Source of the DNA: an uncultured Mycoplasmatota bacterium
Lineage (GTDB): Bacteria > Bacillota_I > Bacilli_A > RF39 > UBA660
Reading direction: 5' to 3'
Assembly (NCBI GenBank): GCA_900544605.1
Contig: UQVP01000004.1
Location: 1 to 58,023 of the forward strand
Length of the DNA: 58,023 nt
Part shown: positions 33,280 to 42,209 of the stretch, in pieces
Numbering within the stretch: position 1 is the stretch's first letter
How the letters are laid out: each line of letters begins with the position of its first letter
Translations under genes and position numbers: made by a program
Notes under the pieces: generated by a model
What the model was told of the DNA's origin: nothing
The model's input: only the letters and a program-made list of their open reading frames with translations
Database searches by the model: none

Positions 33280-34860
33280 TTATATTTCTCTATAATTTCC
33301 AGTTAAAGAATATCCATATTTTATTAAAGTTTGGTCACTTTGACTTCTACTCCATACTACTTTTCTTTCACCAGAAATATATTCTCTTGTTTGATAACTA
33401 TAATATGTTTTAGTAGCATAAATGTTAAATGTTTCATATTTATCTTCATAAGTTACACAACTTCTTCCAACTAGATCACCCTTTGTACAACTATAAGTTG
33501 TCTTTGATGAAGCTTTAATTGTTTGAGTATTAGTAACTTGTTTACTACATTTATTACCATTTAAAGTATGTCCACTTGGACATGAATAACTACTTGATGC
33601 ATTTTTTGTATCTGTAGATGAATTTGTTACATTTCTTGAACAAGTTGAACCATTTCTTGTATATCCACTTGGACATGAATAACTACTTACTAATGATGCA
33701 GTAACAGTCTTAGAACCATAAATAGGTGTTGTTGTATAAACCTTATATGTGTAAACCCATCTCATAGCACAAGAATTATTACAATCATATACATAATCAG
33801 AACCAGTCATTTCATAATATCTTGAACTTGTTGATTTTGGTACTGAATAAGCATTAGTTACAGTGTTTAAATAAGATCCTTTTGCGTAATATTTAATATA
33901 ACTTTCTTGTTTTTCACAAGTATTACCATTTTGTGTATATCCACTTGGACATGAATAATTCAACGTAGCAGATATTGTTTCAATAGAAGTTGATGTATTA
34001 ACTTTAGTACAAATTGTTCCATTTTGTGTATATCCACTTGGACATGAATAATTTAATGTAGCATCTATAGTATCTGTAGTTGTATATGATCTAATACAAG
34101 ATGTTCCTTTTTGTGTATATCCACTTGGACAATAATGTGTAGTTTTACTTGCTGCTGCAGTAATTACTGTTTTAGTACCTACTTTAACAGTTTCTTCCCC
34201 TACTACTACTGTTTCTTGTTTTGTCTTTACATTACGATATTCAGTTCTATCAACTTTACTTGTTGACCATTCTGACCAATCTGACCAATCTCCCCATTTA
34301 CCATTGATTATTTTTTCATATTCATATTCATAACTTTTATTAACCATTGGTATTACTGATGGTTTACTTGGTTTTGTTGTTGTAGATGTTGTTGTTTCTT
34401 GTTTTTCACATAAACCAGATTGACAGTAGTTATAGCATCCCAAATGAACTAAAATATAATCACTATTATCACTACAACTTAAATTTACTTTTAAAATGTA
34501 TTCATCATCCATTTTAGTAATTTCAACGTAAGAATCTGTTAAATCACATTTCTTATTTTTACTGTCTAAGAATGGAACTAATAATTTCTTATCTAACATC
34601 TCACTTAAAGTTAATTTTTCCTTATCTCCAATATTTTTTGGTAATCTTGGAGTAGTAAAATAACTAATAGCAGCCTCTTTCATATTATTAATGTTAGTTG
34701 TAAATATCTGATTATAAAATGGTTCTAATTTTGAATCAATTTTATTATCTACATAACTTTTTGTTGGAAATAACCATAATAATAGAAATACAAATAGTAC
34801 TACTAAAACAACTTGTAATACTACATCTTTTATTGAAAATCTTTCTCTTTCTTCGTACAT
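33280..34860 (-). CDS. Membrane-anchored protein with CPSGYT-type cysteine repeats (duplicated-promoter gene 2)
   Basis: 526 residues, RBS AGAGGGGGA. One membrane helix near residues 13-32 (VVLQVVLVVLFVFLLLWLF), then an extracellular part. Five repeats of CPSGYTxNGxxC (one reads CPSGHTLNGNKC) and a sixth degenerate copy lie between about residues 240 and 480, separated by Thr/Ser-rich linkers of 15-80 residues. Each repeat has two Cys about ten residues apart, so small disulfide loops are likely. The spacer at 165-175 is Thr/Pro/Ser-rich. Looks like a cell-surface adhesin or envelope structural protein. It shares its control region with 29897-30850. Confidence 0.78.
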   Translation of the reverse strand: MYEERERFSIKDVVLQVVLVVLFVFLLLWLFPTKSYVDNKIDSKLEPFYNQIFTTNINNMKEAAISYFTTPRLPKNIGDKEKLTLSEMLDKKLLVPFLDSKNKKCDLTDSYVEITKMDDEYILKVNLSCSDNSDYILVHLGCYNYCQSGLCEKQETTTSTTTKPSKPSVIPMVNKSYEYEYEKIINGKWGDWSDWSEWSTSKVDRTEYRNVKTKQETVVVGEETVKVGTKTVITAAASKTTHYCPSGYTQKGTSCIRSYTTTDTIDATLNYSCPSGYTQNGTICTKVNTSTSIETISATLNYSCPSGYTQNGNTCEKQESYIKYYAKGSYLNTVTNAYSVPKSTSSRYYEMTGSDYVYDCNNSCAMRWVYTYKVYTTTPIYGSKTVTASLVSSYSCPSGYTRNGSTCSRNVTNSSTDTKNASSSYSCPSGHTLNGNKCSKQVTNTQTIKASSKTTYSCTKGDLVGRSCVTYEDKYETFNIYATKTYYSYQTREYISGERKVVWSRSQSDQTLIKYGYSLTGNYREI

Positions 34861-34884
34861 ATAAATTCCCCCTCTTTTTATTAA

Positions 34885-34922
34885 TTGTGCTATATTCTAA
34901 CACAAGATTAATATATTGTCAA
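34885..34922 (-). promoter_or_regulatory. Proximal promoter with operator-like palindrome, copy 2
   Basis: TTGACA, 17-bp spacer, TAGAAT; the palindrome TTGTGTT/AGCACAA (one mismatch) again spans the -10 box. Spacing and sequence match copy 1 at 30873-30911. Confidence 0.65.
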
Positions 34923-34931
34923 ATCAGTCTT

Positions 34932-34979
34932 TATCCCCGTTGTTGCTATATATTATATACATTTTTTTGCATTTGTCAA
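34932..34979 (-). repeat. Duplicated distal promoter block, copy 2
   Basis: 37 identical bases with 30930-30966. The TTGACA box (34979-34974) overlaps the stop codon of the Smr gene; TATAAT is at 34957-34952. Confidence 0.8.
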
Positions 34980-35242
34980 ATTTTAATTTTAACTATTGTA
35001 CAACCATCATTATTATAAAATGTTTTAAATTCAATAACATTCCTATTTTTTCTTAAAGTATCATGAACAGTATCTTTTAATATTCCTGAACCATGACCAT
35101 GAATTATATTAATTATTTCATTTTTCATCTTGATATTATCTTTAATAAAATCTAAAACTATTACTCGAGCTGTTTCACGGTCAAAACCATGTAAATCAAG
35201 TTTAGGAAGGTTGTCAACAAAAATAATACTATCTAAATCCAT
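34976..35242 (-). CDS. Stand-alone Smr-domain protein
   Basis: 88 residues. The Smr motifs are LDLHGF near residue 16 and HGHGSGILKDTVHDTLRK near 50, as in the C-terminal nuclease domain of MutS2, but without the ATPase part. Members cleave or bind branched DNA or RNA on collided ribosomes. Transcribed from an extended -10 promoter directly after the ddl terminator. Confidence 0.9.
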   Translation of the reverse strand: MDLDSIIFVDNLPKLDLHGFDRETARVIVLDFIKDNIKMKNEIINIIHGHGSGILKDTVHDTLRKNRNVIEFKTFYNNDGCTIVKIKI

Positions 35243-35257
35243 GTTACCACCAAAATA

Positions 35258-35266
35258 ATTATACCA
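35258..35266 (-). promoter_or_regulatory. Extended -10 promoter of the Smr gene
   Basis: TGGTATAAT directly after the T run of the ddl terminator, 15 bases before the ATG. Confidence 0.55.
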
Positions 35267-35269
35267 AAA

Positions 35270-35293
35270 AAAATAGTAGATATCTACTATTTT
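35270..35293 (-). terminator. Terminator of ddl
   Basis: AAAATAGTAG/CTACTATTTT stem with a 4-base loop and T run on the minus strand; the TAG stop is inside. Confidence 0.88.
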
Positions 35294-36474
35294 AGTTTAC
35301 CTTTAATGCCTTTTAAACCTTTAGTACCATTAAAGTTACTTAATATATTACTTTCAAATGAATATGTTTTTTTACTTCTATTTTTATAATCTTTAATAGC
35401 TAATGTAATCATATCATCTAATAATTCAGTATATTTTTTACCAGTAGGCTCCCAAAGATAGAATGACAAAGAACCGGGGATAGTATTTGGTTCATTGATA
35501 TATACTTTATTTTCTTTTTTATCAATCAAATAATCTATACGACATACACCACTTAGATTTAAAGCTCTAAATGCTTCTTTTGATATTTCTTCTATTTCTT
35601 TTTTAGTACTAGCTTTGATACGTGCAGGAATTACTCTGTTAGTAGATGCCATACCTTTAGATTTACCGCCTTTAGCATTTCCTAGATATTTGTCACGATA
35701 TGTTAAAAATTCTTCGCCACTCATCACTTCTTCTAATTCACTTGTTTGTTGATGTTCATAGTTTCCTAAAACACTACAGTTTACTTCCACCATATTATGA
35801 ACCATTTTTTCAACAACTATTTTTGTATCATATTTTATCGCCTCTGTTATTGCTTCATCTATTTCACTTTCTTTTTTTACAACTGTAATTCCTACACTAC
35901 TACCAAGTGAAGCTGGTTTTACAATAACTGGATATCCTAATTCTTTAATATTTTTCTTTATTTTTTTATCATCATCTAAATAATCAGAATCAAAGAACCA
36001 AGTATAAGGTACAACTGGAAGATTGGCATCTTTAAAAATTTGTTTCATAACAACTTTATCTTGTCCTAAAGCGGAACCTAGAATACCACTTCCTACAAAT
36101 GGAATACCAATCATACTTAAATATCCTTGAATAGTTCCATCTTCGGCATTATTACCATGAACTATTGGAAAAGCGATATCTAACTCAGCAACATCTCTTC
36201 TAAATAGTCCTTTAGTGTTAACTAAATAAAAACCACCATCTCTTTTACAAAGGGTAACCTTTTTTGCATATCTTTTTAAATCATCAAAATTCTTATAAAT
36301 ATCGATTTCTTTTAACATCGCCCCTGTATACCAAGTACGATCTTTTGCTATATAAATAGGAATAATTTCATATTTTTCATTATCCATATGATTCATAGCT
36401 TGGACAGCTGATATAATACTTACTTCATGTTCAACTGTTTCTCCTCCAAATATAACTCCAACTTTAATTTTCAT
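35287..36474 (-). CDS. ddl: D-alanine-D-alanine ligase
   Basis: 395 residues, about 35 longer than average. ATP-grasp enzyme: GGETVEHEVSIISA at the N-terminus, HGNNAEDGTIQGYLSMIGIPFVGSG, VIVKPASLGSSVGI, CRIDYL and the metal-binding INEPNTIPGSLS. The C-terminal addition is a basic Lys/Gly tail (TKGLKGIKGKLK). Makes the D-Ala-D-Ala dipeptide that MurF, encoded just upstream, adds to the peptidoglycan precursor. Confidence 0.96.
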   Translation of the reverse strand: MKIKVGVIFGGETVEHEVSIISAVQAMNHMDNEKYEIIPIYIAKDRTWYTGAMLKEIDIYKNFDDLKRYAKKVTLCKRDGGFYLVNTKGLFRRDVAELDIAFPIVHGNNAEDGTIQGYLSMIGIPFVGSGILGSALGQDKVVMKQIFKDANLPVVPYTWFFDSDYLDDDKKIKKNIKELGYPVIVKPASLGSSVGITVVKKESEIDEAITEAIKYDTKIVVEKMVHNMVEVNCSVLGNYEHQQTSELEEVMSGEEFLTYRDKYLGNAKGGKSKGMASTNRVIPARIKASTKKEIEEISKEAFRALNLSGVCRIDYLIDKKENKVYINEPNTIPGSLSFYLWEPTGKKYTELLDDMITLAIKDYKNRSKKTYSFESNILSNFNGTKGLKGIKGKLK

Positions 36475-36486
36475 AACAACACTCTC

Positions 36487-38076
36487 CTATTTTTCATTAA
36501 ATATATCAGGTAAATCATTTTCTAATAAAGCATAAGTTTCCCCTTCACTTAAACTATTTATTAAAGGAAAGGCTTTTTTTACATCATTTAATATATGTAC
36601 ATGCTTTATATCATATTTTTCTTTTAAAAGTCCATCATAGATAGGCTTTGTTTGTTCTTTACCTATCAGTATTACTTCATCACAAACTTTGGCAATCTCA
36701 CGGCCAAATTCAAAATTTAAATTGTATTGTTCACTACCAAGTTCAATCATACCAGGTGTAACAATAATCTTTTTACCAGGGCATAAGTTTAAGACATCTA
36801 ATGCCATTTTAGAGCCCACAGGATTAGAATTATAGGCATCATCTATTATATTTATATTACCCATTTTCTTTAATTCTAATCTATGTTCAATAGAATTTAC
36901 TTTCTTAACACCACGGATTAAATCTTCTTTACTTATTTTTAAATAATCACCTAAAGCTATACCAGCTAAAATATTATATATATTAGCTTTACCAAGTAAC
37001 TTTGTTTCAAAATGATATTTCTTTTTATCTCCTTTAAAATGTACATCAAAAGTAGTACCAGTATTAGATAATTTAATATTGTCAGCATAAACATCAACAT
37101 TTTTATTATCAATTCCAATCCAAATTATTTTTACTTTATTTTTTAATTTATAATTTAGTTGATATTCATCATCACCATTTAGTATACCAACCCCATCACT
37201 AGGTAATGATTCGATTAGTTCAAACTTACCTTTTTGAATATTTTCACTACTTCCAAAACTTTCTAAATGAGCTGTGCCTATTCTAGTTAAAATACCATAT
37301 TTGGGATGCAATAAATCACATATTTCTTTTATTTCACCACATTTGAATGCACCCATTTCTGCTATAAATAAGTCATTAAATTTATCTAAATAATTATTAA
37401 TTGCATTTATCATACCATATGTAGTATTAAAGTTTTTAGGTGTTGGAAAAGCATTATATTTAATATTTAAAATATCGCTCAAAATATTTTTACTACTTGT
37501 TTTTCCATAACTACCAGTTATTCCAATAACATCCATGTTACTCATACTCTTTAATTTTTTTAAAGCTTGTCTTTTATAATAAAGAAAAATGCATTTTTCA
37601 ATTGGTTTATTTGTAATGTTGATAATATACATATATAAATATTCAAAATACATTATAAAACCTAGAATTAGATAATATAACCAAATGTATTTTTCATTAA
37701 ACGTTAAACACATTACTAATATTATTATGGCATAAATAACAGTTGAAGTTAGTATTAATCTTTTTACACGCGCTGTTACGGCAAGTTTCAACTTTACTTG
37801 CTCCTTTTGTTTTTCTTTATCAAAAATAAAGAATGCTACCATATAAAATATAATAAATAAAATTAAAGAATATTTAAATGGAATAACTATTCCTAGTAAG
37901 AATATAGGAAAAAGTATATCAAAATTTATAAAGACTTTTCTTTTATTTTTGCCAATCCATTTTAAATACCTGTTACCATCGTTATACCAATTCTGTTGTA
38001 AAATTTGTAGAACTTTTTTTGTTTTCAATATTCCATAAAATAGAAACAATAATAAGCTCAATAAAAACCAATTCAT
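36487..38076 (-). CDS. murF: Membrane-fused MurF-like Mur ligase
   Basis: 529 residues from the ATG at 38076, six bases after AGAGGTG. Residues 1-180 are not the usual UDP-MurNAc-binding domain: they form about five hydrophobic helices (WFLLSLLLFLFYGIL, VFINFDILFPIFLLGIVI, LILTSTVIYAIIILVM). From 185 on there is a Mur ligase: P-loop GITGSYGKTSSKN, AEMGAFKCGEI, TRIGTAHLESFGS, AGIALGDYL, RLELKKMGNINIIDDAYNSNPVGS and the C-terminal domain. It probably adds D-Ala-D-Ala to UDP-MurNAc-tripeptide at the membrane. It sits between a hydrolase gene and ddl. Confidence 0.88.
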   Translation of the reverse strand: MNWFLLSLLLFLFYGILKTKKVLQILQQNWYNDGNRYLKWIGKNKRKVFINFDILFPIFLLGIVIPFKYSLILFIIFYMVAFFIFDKEKQKEQVKLKLAVTARVKRLILTSTVIYAIIILVMCLTFNEKYIWLYYLILGFIMYFEYLYMYIINITNKPIEKCIFLYYKRQALKKLKSMSNMDVIGITGSYGKTSSKNILSDILNIKYNAFPTPKNFNTTYGMINAINNYLDKFNDLFIAEMGAFKCGEIKEICDLLHPKYGILTRIGTAHLESFGSSENIQKGKFELIESLPSDGVGILNGDDEYQLNYKLKNKVKIIWIGIDNKNVDVYADNIKLSNTGTTFDVHFKGDKKKYHFETKLLGKANIYNILAGIALGDYLKISKEDLIRGVKKVNSIEHRLELKKMGNINIIDDAYNSNPVGSKMALDVLNLCPGKKIIVTPGMIELGSEQYNLNFEFGREIAKVCDEVILIGKEQTKPIYDGLLKEKYDIKHVHILNDVKKAFPLINSLSEGETYALLENDLPDIFNEK

Positions 38077-38077
38077 T

Positions 38078-38812
38078 TTATTCACCTCTTAAAAAATTAT
38101 TTAATATATTTATTGTTTGATCTAGTCTTTCTAAGTATGCATAGTGTGTACACCCTTCATATTCAACTAAACCACAATCAGGAATTAGTTTTTCTAATTC
38201 TTTAGCATCATCTATTGATACTGCTTGATCATTAGTTCCCCAAATTAATAATGTTGGACATTTAATTTTAGACACTTCATCTTCAATACTAAGATTAACA
38301 GTATCAACTAAAATCTCACGCATTCTTTTACTAGCATTTTTATAATCCGTAGAACCAATATGTTTTTTAGCAAAATCCTCCAGCTTATTAATTCCAGGTA
38401 CTTTTTTTAATGTTTTCAATACTTTTGTTTTAAGTGATAACTTAGGTATTTCCTTTTTAAAAGGGCTACCAAAGGTTACAACTTTTTTTACTTTGTATTT
38501 GCTTGCATAAACCAAGCTAATTTTTCCTCCAAAAGAATGTCCTATCATAATAGGATTAGAAACTTTAAGACTAGTTAATAAATCTTTTATAGCATCTGCA
38601 TAATCATATACACTCCATATTTCTTTTGGCTCTTCACTTAATCCAAACCCTGGCAAATCTATTATAATAACTTTAAAATTATTTTTTAATCTATCACCAA
38701 TTGGTTTCATCATTTCAATATTTTGTCCCCAACCATGTAATAAAACAACAGTATCTTTACCTTCACCATAATCTATATAATTAATATCTATATCTTTTAT
38801 TTTTTTTAACAT
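38078..38812 (-). CDS. Alpha/beta hydrolase
   Basis: 244 residues from the ATG at 38812, after AGGTG. Oxyanion motif LLHGWGQ near residue 25, nucleophile elbow GHSFGG (Ser about 89), acid in LLIWGTNDQAV and His in CTHYAYLERLD. No lid domain large enough to suggest a lipase. Encoded between dacA and murF, so it may act on an envelope-related ester or amide, but the substrate cannot be read. Confidence 0.87.
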   Translation of the reverse strand: MLKKIKDIDINYIDYGEGKDTVVLLHGWGQNIEMMKPIGDRLKNNFKVIIIDLPGFGLSEEPKEIWSVYDYADAIKDLLTSLKVSNPIMIGHSFGGKISLVYASKYKVKKVVTFGSPFKKEIPKLSLKTKVLKTLKKVPGINKLEDFAKKHIGSTDYKNASKRMREILVDTVNLSIEDEVSKIKCPTLLIWGTNDQAVSIDDAKELEKLIPDCGLVEYEGCTHYAYLERLDQTINILNNFLRGE

Positions 38813-38828
38813 AATTTCACCTACGATT

Positions 38829-38837
38829 ATTATACCA
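38829..38837 (-). promoter_or_regulatory. Extended -10 promoter of the hydrolase-murF-ddl operon
   Basis: TGGTATAAT on the minus strand, 16 bases before the hydrolase ATG. Confidence 0.5.
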
Positions 38838-38848
38838 CATATACTCAA

Positions 38849-40048
38849 TTATTTTCTAATAATCTTAGGTATTTTTAAAGCAACTACAACAATTAACGCT
38901 AATAAGCTAAAAGGTAGCACAATGTTTGTAATAAAACGTAAAAAAGAAAAATGCATATCATTTTTTAAAAATAAAGAAACAGTTTTTACTTCTTCTCCAT
39001 CATAATAAACACTTAGTGTTCCAATTTTTTTAGATGATGGCAATATTTTAGTTATCTTTTTAGGAACATCTATATTATAAGTAAGTTTTGCTTCATCAAA
39101 ATTATCTATTTCATAAAACAATTCTATACTTTCATTCGTAACAACATCTATATTTTTTTCTTTAGCATATTTAGTTTTAACTGTTGTTACAGTATCACCA
39201 TTTTTATATAAGATTTTTTTAGTGAATGAATCAAATATTTTTTGATAAGAATTAACAGCATCTAAAACGGGATAAGTAACAACATTTTTAGCCCTTGCCG
39301 TTATCATCATGTAGTTTATATCATTTTCATCATCATAAGCAATGCTTGCAAGACATCTTCCTGCATCATAAGTAAATCCTGTTTTACTTCCTTTTATAAA
39401 TGAAGCATTATTATTAATCATTTTTAAAGGAGAAACAATAGTACTATAAAGAGTAACTCTTTTATCGCTTGAAAGATACTTTCTTGAAGTATAAACTTCC
39501 TTAAAAAAATCATTTTTTAAAGCATACTTTAACATCAAAGCAACATCTTTTACTGTTGAATAATGACCATCATCATCTAAACCAAATGGATTAACAAAAT
39601 GTGTATTAGTCAAATTTAATTCTACAGCCTTTTCATTCATTTTTTCTACTAATTTGTCATTACTACCAAATACTTCTATAGCTAAAGCCTGTACTGCTTC
39701 AGCACCACTAGGTAATAATATTCCATAAATCAAGTCACGATATGTAACTTTTTCTCCTACATAAAATCCTGCTAAAGAAGCTTGTTTTTCTATTAGACCA
39801 CTGAAGTGGCTATTATTTAAAACAACCGTTGTATCCATATTGTTAATATTTTCAATTAATACAATCGCACTCATAATTTTAGTCATGCTAGCAATTGAAA
39901 TAACTTCATCAGCATTTTTTTCATATATAACCTCGTCTAAATCATAATTATATATAACAGCATTATTACTATATAAATTTAGTTCTAGTGCACCTACATT
40001 TAACACGCCAATAAAAAAACATATTATTAATGATAAAAATTTTTTCAT
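38849..40048 (-). CDS. dacA: D-alanyl-D-alanine carboxypeptidase (S11 family)
   Basis: 399 residues. Signal peptide at 1-20 (FLSLIICFFIGVLNVGA). Active-site Ser54-M-T-Lys57, KTG motif in SKTGFTYDAGR, and a C-terminal membrane helix (FITNIVLPFSLLALIVVVAL) that holds it at the outer face of the membrane. The second motif reads S114-G-A in place of the common SxN; related S11 enzymes with SGA exist to my memory, so this may be a subfamily trait. Trims D-Ala from peptidoglycan pentapeptides, fitting its place next to murF and ddl. Confidence 0.92.
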   Translation of the reverse strand: MKKFLSLIICFFIGVLNVGALELNLYSNNAVIYNYDLDEVIYEKNADEVISIASMTKIMSAIVLIENINNMDTTVVLNNSHFSGLIEKQASLAGFYVGEKVTYRDLIYGILLPSGAEAVQALAIEVFGSNDKLVEKMNEKAVELNLTNTHFVNPFGLDDDGHYSTVKDVALMLKYALKNDFFKEVYTSRKYLSSDKRVTLYSTIVSPLKMINNNASFIKGSKTGFTYDAGRCLASIAYDDENDINYMMITARAKNVVTYPVLDAVNSYQKIFDSFTKKILYKNGDTVTTVKTKYAKEKNIDVVTNESIELFYEIDNFDEAKLTYNIDVPKKITKILPSSKKIGTLSVYYDGEEVKTVSLFLKNDMHFSFLRFITNIVLPFSLLALIVVVALKIPKIIRK

Positions 40049-40081
40049 ACGTCACCTACCATTAACATTATAACAAAACAA

Positions 40082-40107
40082 AAGAACTAAAACAATGTTT
40101 AGTTCTT
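40082..40107 (-). terminator. Terminator of the sigH-CPBP unit
   Basis: Perfect 10-bp stem AAGAACTAAA/TTTAGTTCTT with a 6-base loop and T-rich tail on the minus strand. TATAAT for dacA follows within 15 bases. Confidence 0.85.
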
Positions 40108-40114
40108 CTATTCG

Positions 40115-40903
40115 TCAACATTCGTTGACATTATTATCATAACCATTATTATTTTCTTTATACAAAATTTTTAATAAAATTATTAAAACTATAAAAAAAA
40201 CAAAAAATAATATAGTAGTTAAAAAGAGATTAATTTTAATTATAAAATTTATAAGTAATACAGTTATAGAATTAAGACAAACATGAATTATAATAGGTGT
40301 CAAAACATTATTTTCTTTTTCATAGCTTTTAATTAAAATAAAGTTTAATAGAAAAGCATAAATAAATTGAATTATATTTCCATGAAATAAACCAAATAAA
40401 ATACCTGTAATAATTATTGCAGTTGTTCTTTTATGCAATAATTTTAATTTTTCATAAACTATTCCTCTAAATATTAGTTCTTCTAAAATAGGTCCAAATA
40501 TACCAGTTGTTAATAGAGCAACTATAATGTTTCTATTTGTCAAATCATACAAATTAGTAAAGTAAACTATTTTATTTAAGCCACATAATAATAAATTATA
40601 ACTAAGAGCCATACATATTCCTATTAAAACATATAAAACTAAATTATTTATTTTTAAGTGTTTTAAGCTTACTTTTACCTTCTTTGATAAAAAGGAAAAC
40701 AATAACAAAAATGATATTATTACTATTAGCAATTTATAATTAGAAATAAAAATATTTAATTTTTCTTGATATAATTCTGTACCAATTTCTAAATTAGTAT
40801 TTAGATTAAAAATAACAGTAAAAAGGAATACTAAAGAAATTTCTGTAATTATTAATAAAAGCGGGTAAAAGATTATTTTTAAATATTCTTTGGCTTTTTT
40901 CAT
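40115..40903 (-). CDS. CPBP-family intramembrane metalloprotease
   Basis: 262 residues with about seven membrane helices. Family motifs: EELIFRGIVYEKL (Glu-Glu and Arg), FGLFHGN (His) and the last conserved His in PIIIHVCLN. The family (CAAX protease, Rce1, bacteriocin self-immunity) cleaves or protects membrane peptides. Begins two bases after sigH, so it is cotranscribed with it. Role in this organism unknown. Confidence 0.9.
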   Translation of the reverse strand: MKKAKEYLKIIFYPLLLIITEISLVFLFTVIFNLNTNLEIGTELYQEKLNIFISNYKLLIVIISFLLLFSFLSKKVKVSLKHLKINNLVLYVLIGICMALSYNLLLCGLNKIVYFTNLYDLTNRNIIVALLTTGIFGPILEELIFRGIVYEKLKLLHKRTTAIIITGILFGLFHGNIIQFIYAFLLNFILIKSYEKENNVLTPIIIHVCLNSITVLLINFIIKINLFLTTILFFVFFIVLIILLKILYKENNNGYDNNVNEC

Positions 40904-40904
40904 T

Positions 40905-41513
40905 TTAATCCTTTAATTTCTTTATTTTTACTTTTATTCTTTGTAAAGCATTATCAATTGCCTTAATATCTTTATCTAATATTTCAGCTATTTCTTTATA
41001 ATCAAAACCATTTATTTTTAATTCAAATACTTGTGCTTCAAAATCAGTTAATATATCACTAACTTCTTTAACTAAATCTTTTTCATTCTCACCATTAAAA
41101 AGAATTTCTTCTGGATTATAACTATTATCGGTTAGACTTTTATCATAGACATAATCAGTATTATTTTCATCAGTATTTTCTAAAGATAATGAATCATTTA
41201 AAACCTTATGTTTTAACCTTCTAGATGAAACCACCTGAGATATTATTTTTCTTTCAATACACATTTTAGCATATGTATAAAAACTAGTATCTTTTTCTTC
41301 ATCAAAAGAATTCATAGCAAGATTAAGTCCAAGCATACCTTCTTGTATTAAATCATTTAATTCAAGTCCTGTATTTTTACAATAACCAAGCATACGGTTA
41401 GCAGTTGCTAATATCAATGGGCGATACTTTTCAAATAACACTTCACTAGCTTCTTCATTTTTCTCACTTATATATGATAATAATTCATAATCATTATAAT
41501 CTCTATAATTCAT
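40905..41513 (-). CDS. sigH: RNA polymerase sigma-H factor
   Basis: 202 residues, close to B. subtilis SigH. Region 2 (ALLFEKYRPLI-like LFEKYRPLILATANRMLGYCKNTGLELNDLIQEGMLGL, with FYTYAKMCIERKI) and region 4 (LTDFEAQVFELKINGFDYKEIAEILD). The rlmB-mrnC neighbourhood matches the B. subtilis cysS-mrnC-rlmB-yacP-sigH cluster, which supports the name. In spore formers SigH drives early sporulation genes. Its start codon overlaps the rlmB stop codon (TAATG). Confidence 0.9.
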   Translation of the reverse strand: MNYRDYNDYELLSYISEKNEEASEVLFEKYRPLILATANRMLGYCKNTGLELNDLIQEGMLGLNLAMNSFDEEKDTSFYTYAKMCIERKIISQVVSSRRLKHKVLNDSLSLENTDENNTDYVYDKSLTDNSYNPEEILFNGENEKDLVKEVSDILTDFEAQVFELKINGFDYKEIAEILDKDIKAIDNALQRIKVKIKKLKD

Positions 41514-42208
41514 TAGTTTCTACCTTTAATAGCTTCATATATAACAATTGCGGTTGCGACTGATGCATTTAAACTATTAACTTTTCCTTTCATTGGAATA
41601 GTAGCTATAAAATCACATGATTCTCTAACTATCCTACTCATGCCAAACCCTTCACTACCAGTTACTATTGCCATTTTACCAGTATAATCAATCTTGGTAT
41701 AATCAGTACCATCCATATCTGTCCCAACAATCCAAAAGCCTTGTTTTTTTAAATAATTTATGGTGTTTTTTAAATTAGTGACTTGAGCAATCTTAACATT
41801 ATCTAAAGCTCCAACACTTGTACGCATTACAGTACTATTAACTTCTACTGTTCTATTTTTAGGAATAATAATTCCATCTACTCCTGCAGCTTCACAGGTT
41901 CTAATGATTGCTCCAAAATTATGTGGATCTTCCAAATGATCAAGAATTACAAGTAATGGGTTTTCTTTCACAAGTAATGACTCAATATCAACATATTTAT
42001 AATCGTCTACTTTAAAAACAATTCCTTGGTGATTTCCTTCAACTAATCTATCTAGTTCATGTTTTTCTACATATTTAACTGGCACATGTTTTTTATTTAA
42101 CTTATCAATAACCGCATTATCTGAAAACTTTTTATATAAGATGGCCTCTTTAATATGACGCTCATTTTTTAAAACTTCATTAATAACATTTTTACCATAT
42201 ATAAACAT
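41513..42208 (-). CDS. rlmB: 23S rRNA 2'-O-methyltransferase RlmB-like
   Basis: 231 residues. Short N-terminal substrate domain (FIYGKNVINEVLKNERHIKEAIL) and a SPOUT domain with ILDHLEDPHNFGAIIRTCEAAG, VTGSEGFGMSRI and MKGKVNSLNASVATAIVIYEA. Targets G2251-type positions in 23S rRNA in the family. One base from mrnC and overlapping sigH, as in the Bacillus cluster. Confidence 0.94.
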   Translation of the reverse strand: MFIYGKNVINEVLKNERHIKEAILYKKFSDNAVIDKLNKKHVPVKYVEKHELDRLVEGNHQGIVFKVDDYKYVDIESLLVKENPLLVILDHLEDPHNFGAIIRTCEAAGVDGIIIPKNRTVEVNSTVMRTSVGALDNVKIAQVTNLKNTINYLKKQGFWIVGTDMDGTDYTKIDYTGKMAIVTGSEGFGMSRIVRESCDFIATIPMKGKVNSLNASVATAIVIYEAIKGRN

Positions 42209-42209
42209 C

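Noticed and set aside
33280..34860. DGR variable region in the Cys-repeat protein
   Set aside because: Its 3' end is as AT-rich as the rest, lacks NNC-dense codons and has no lectin-like tail.
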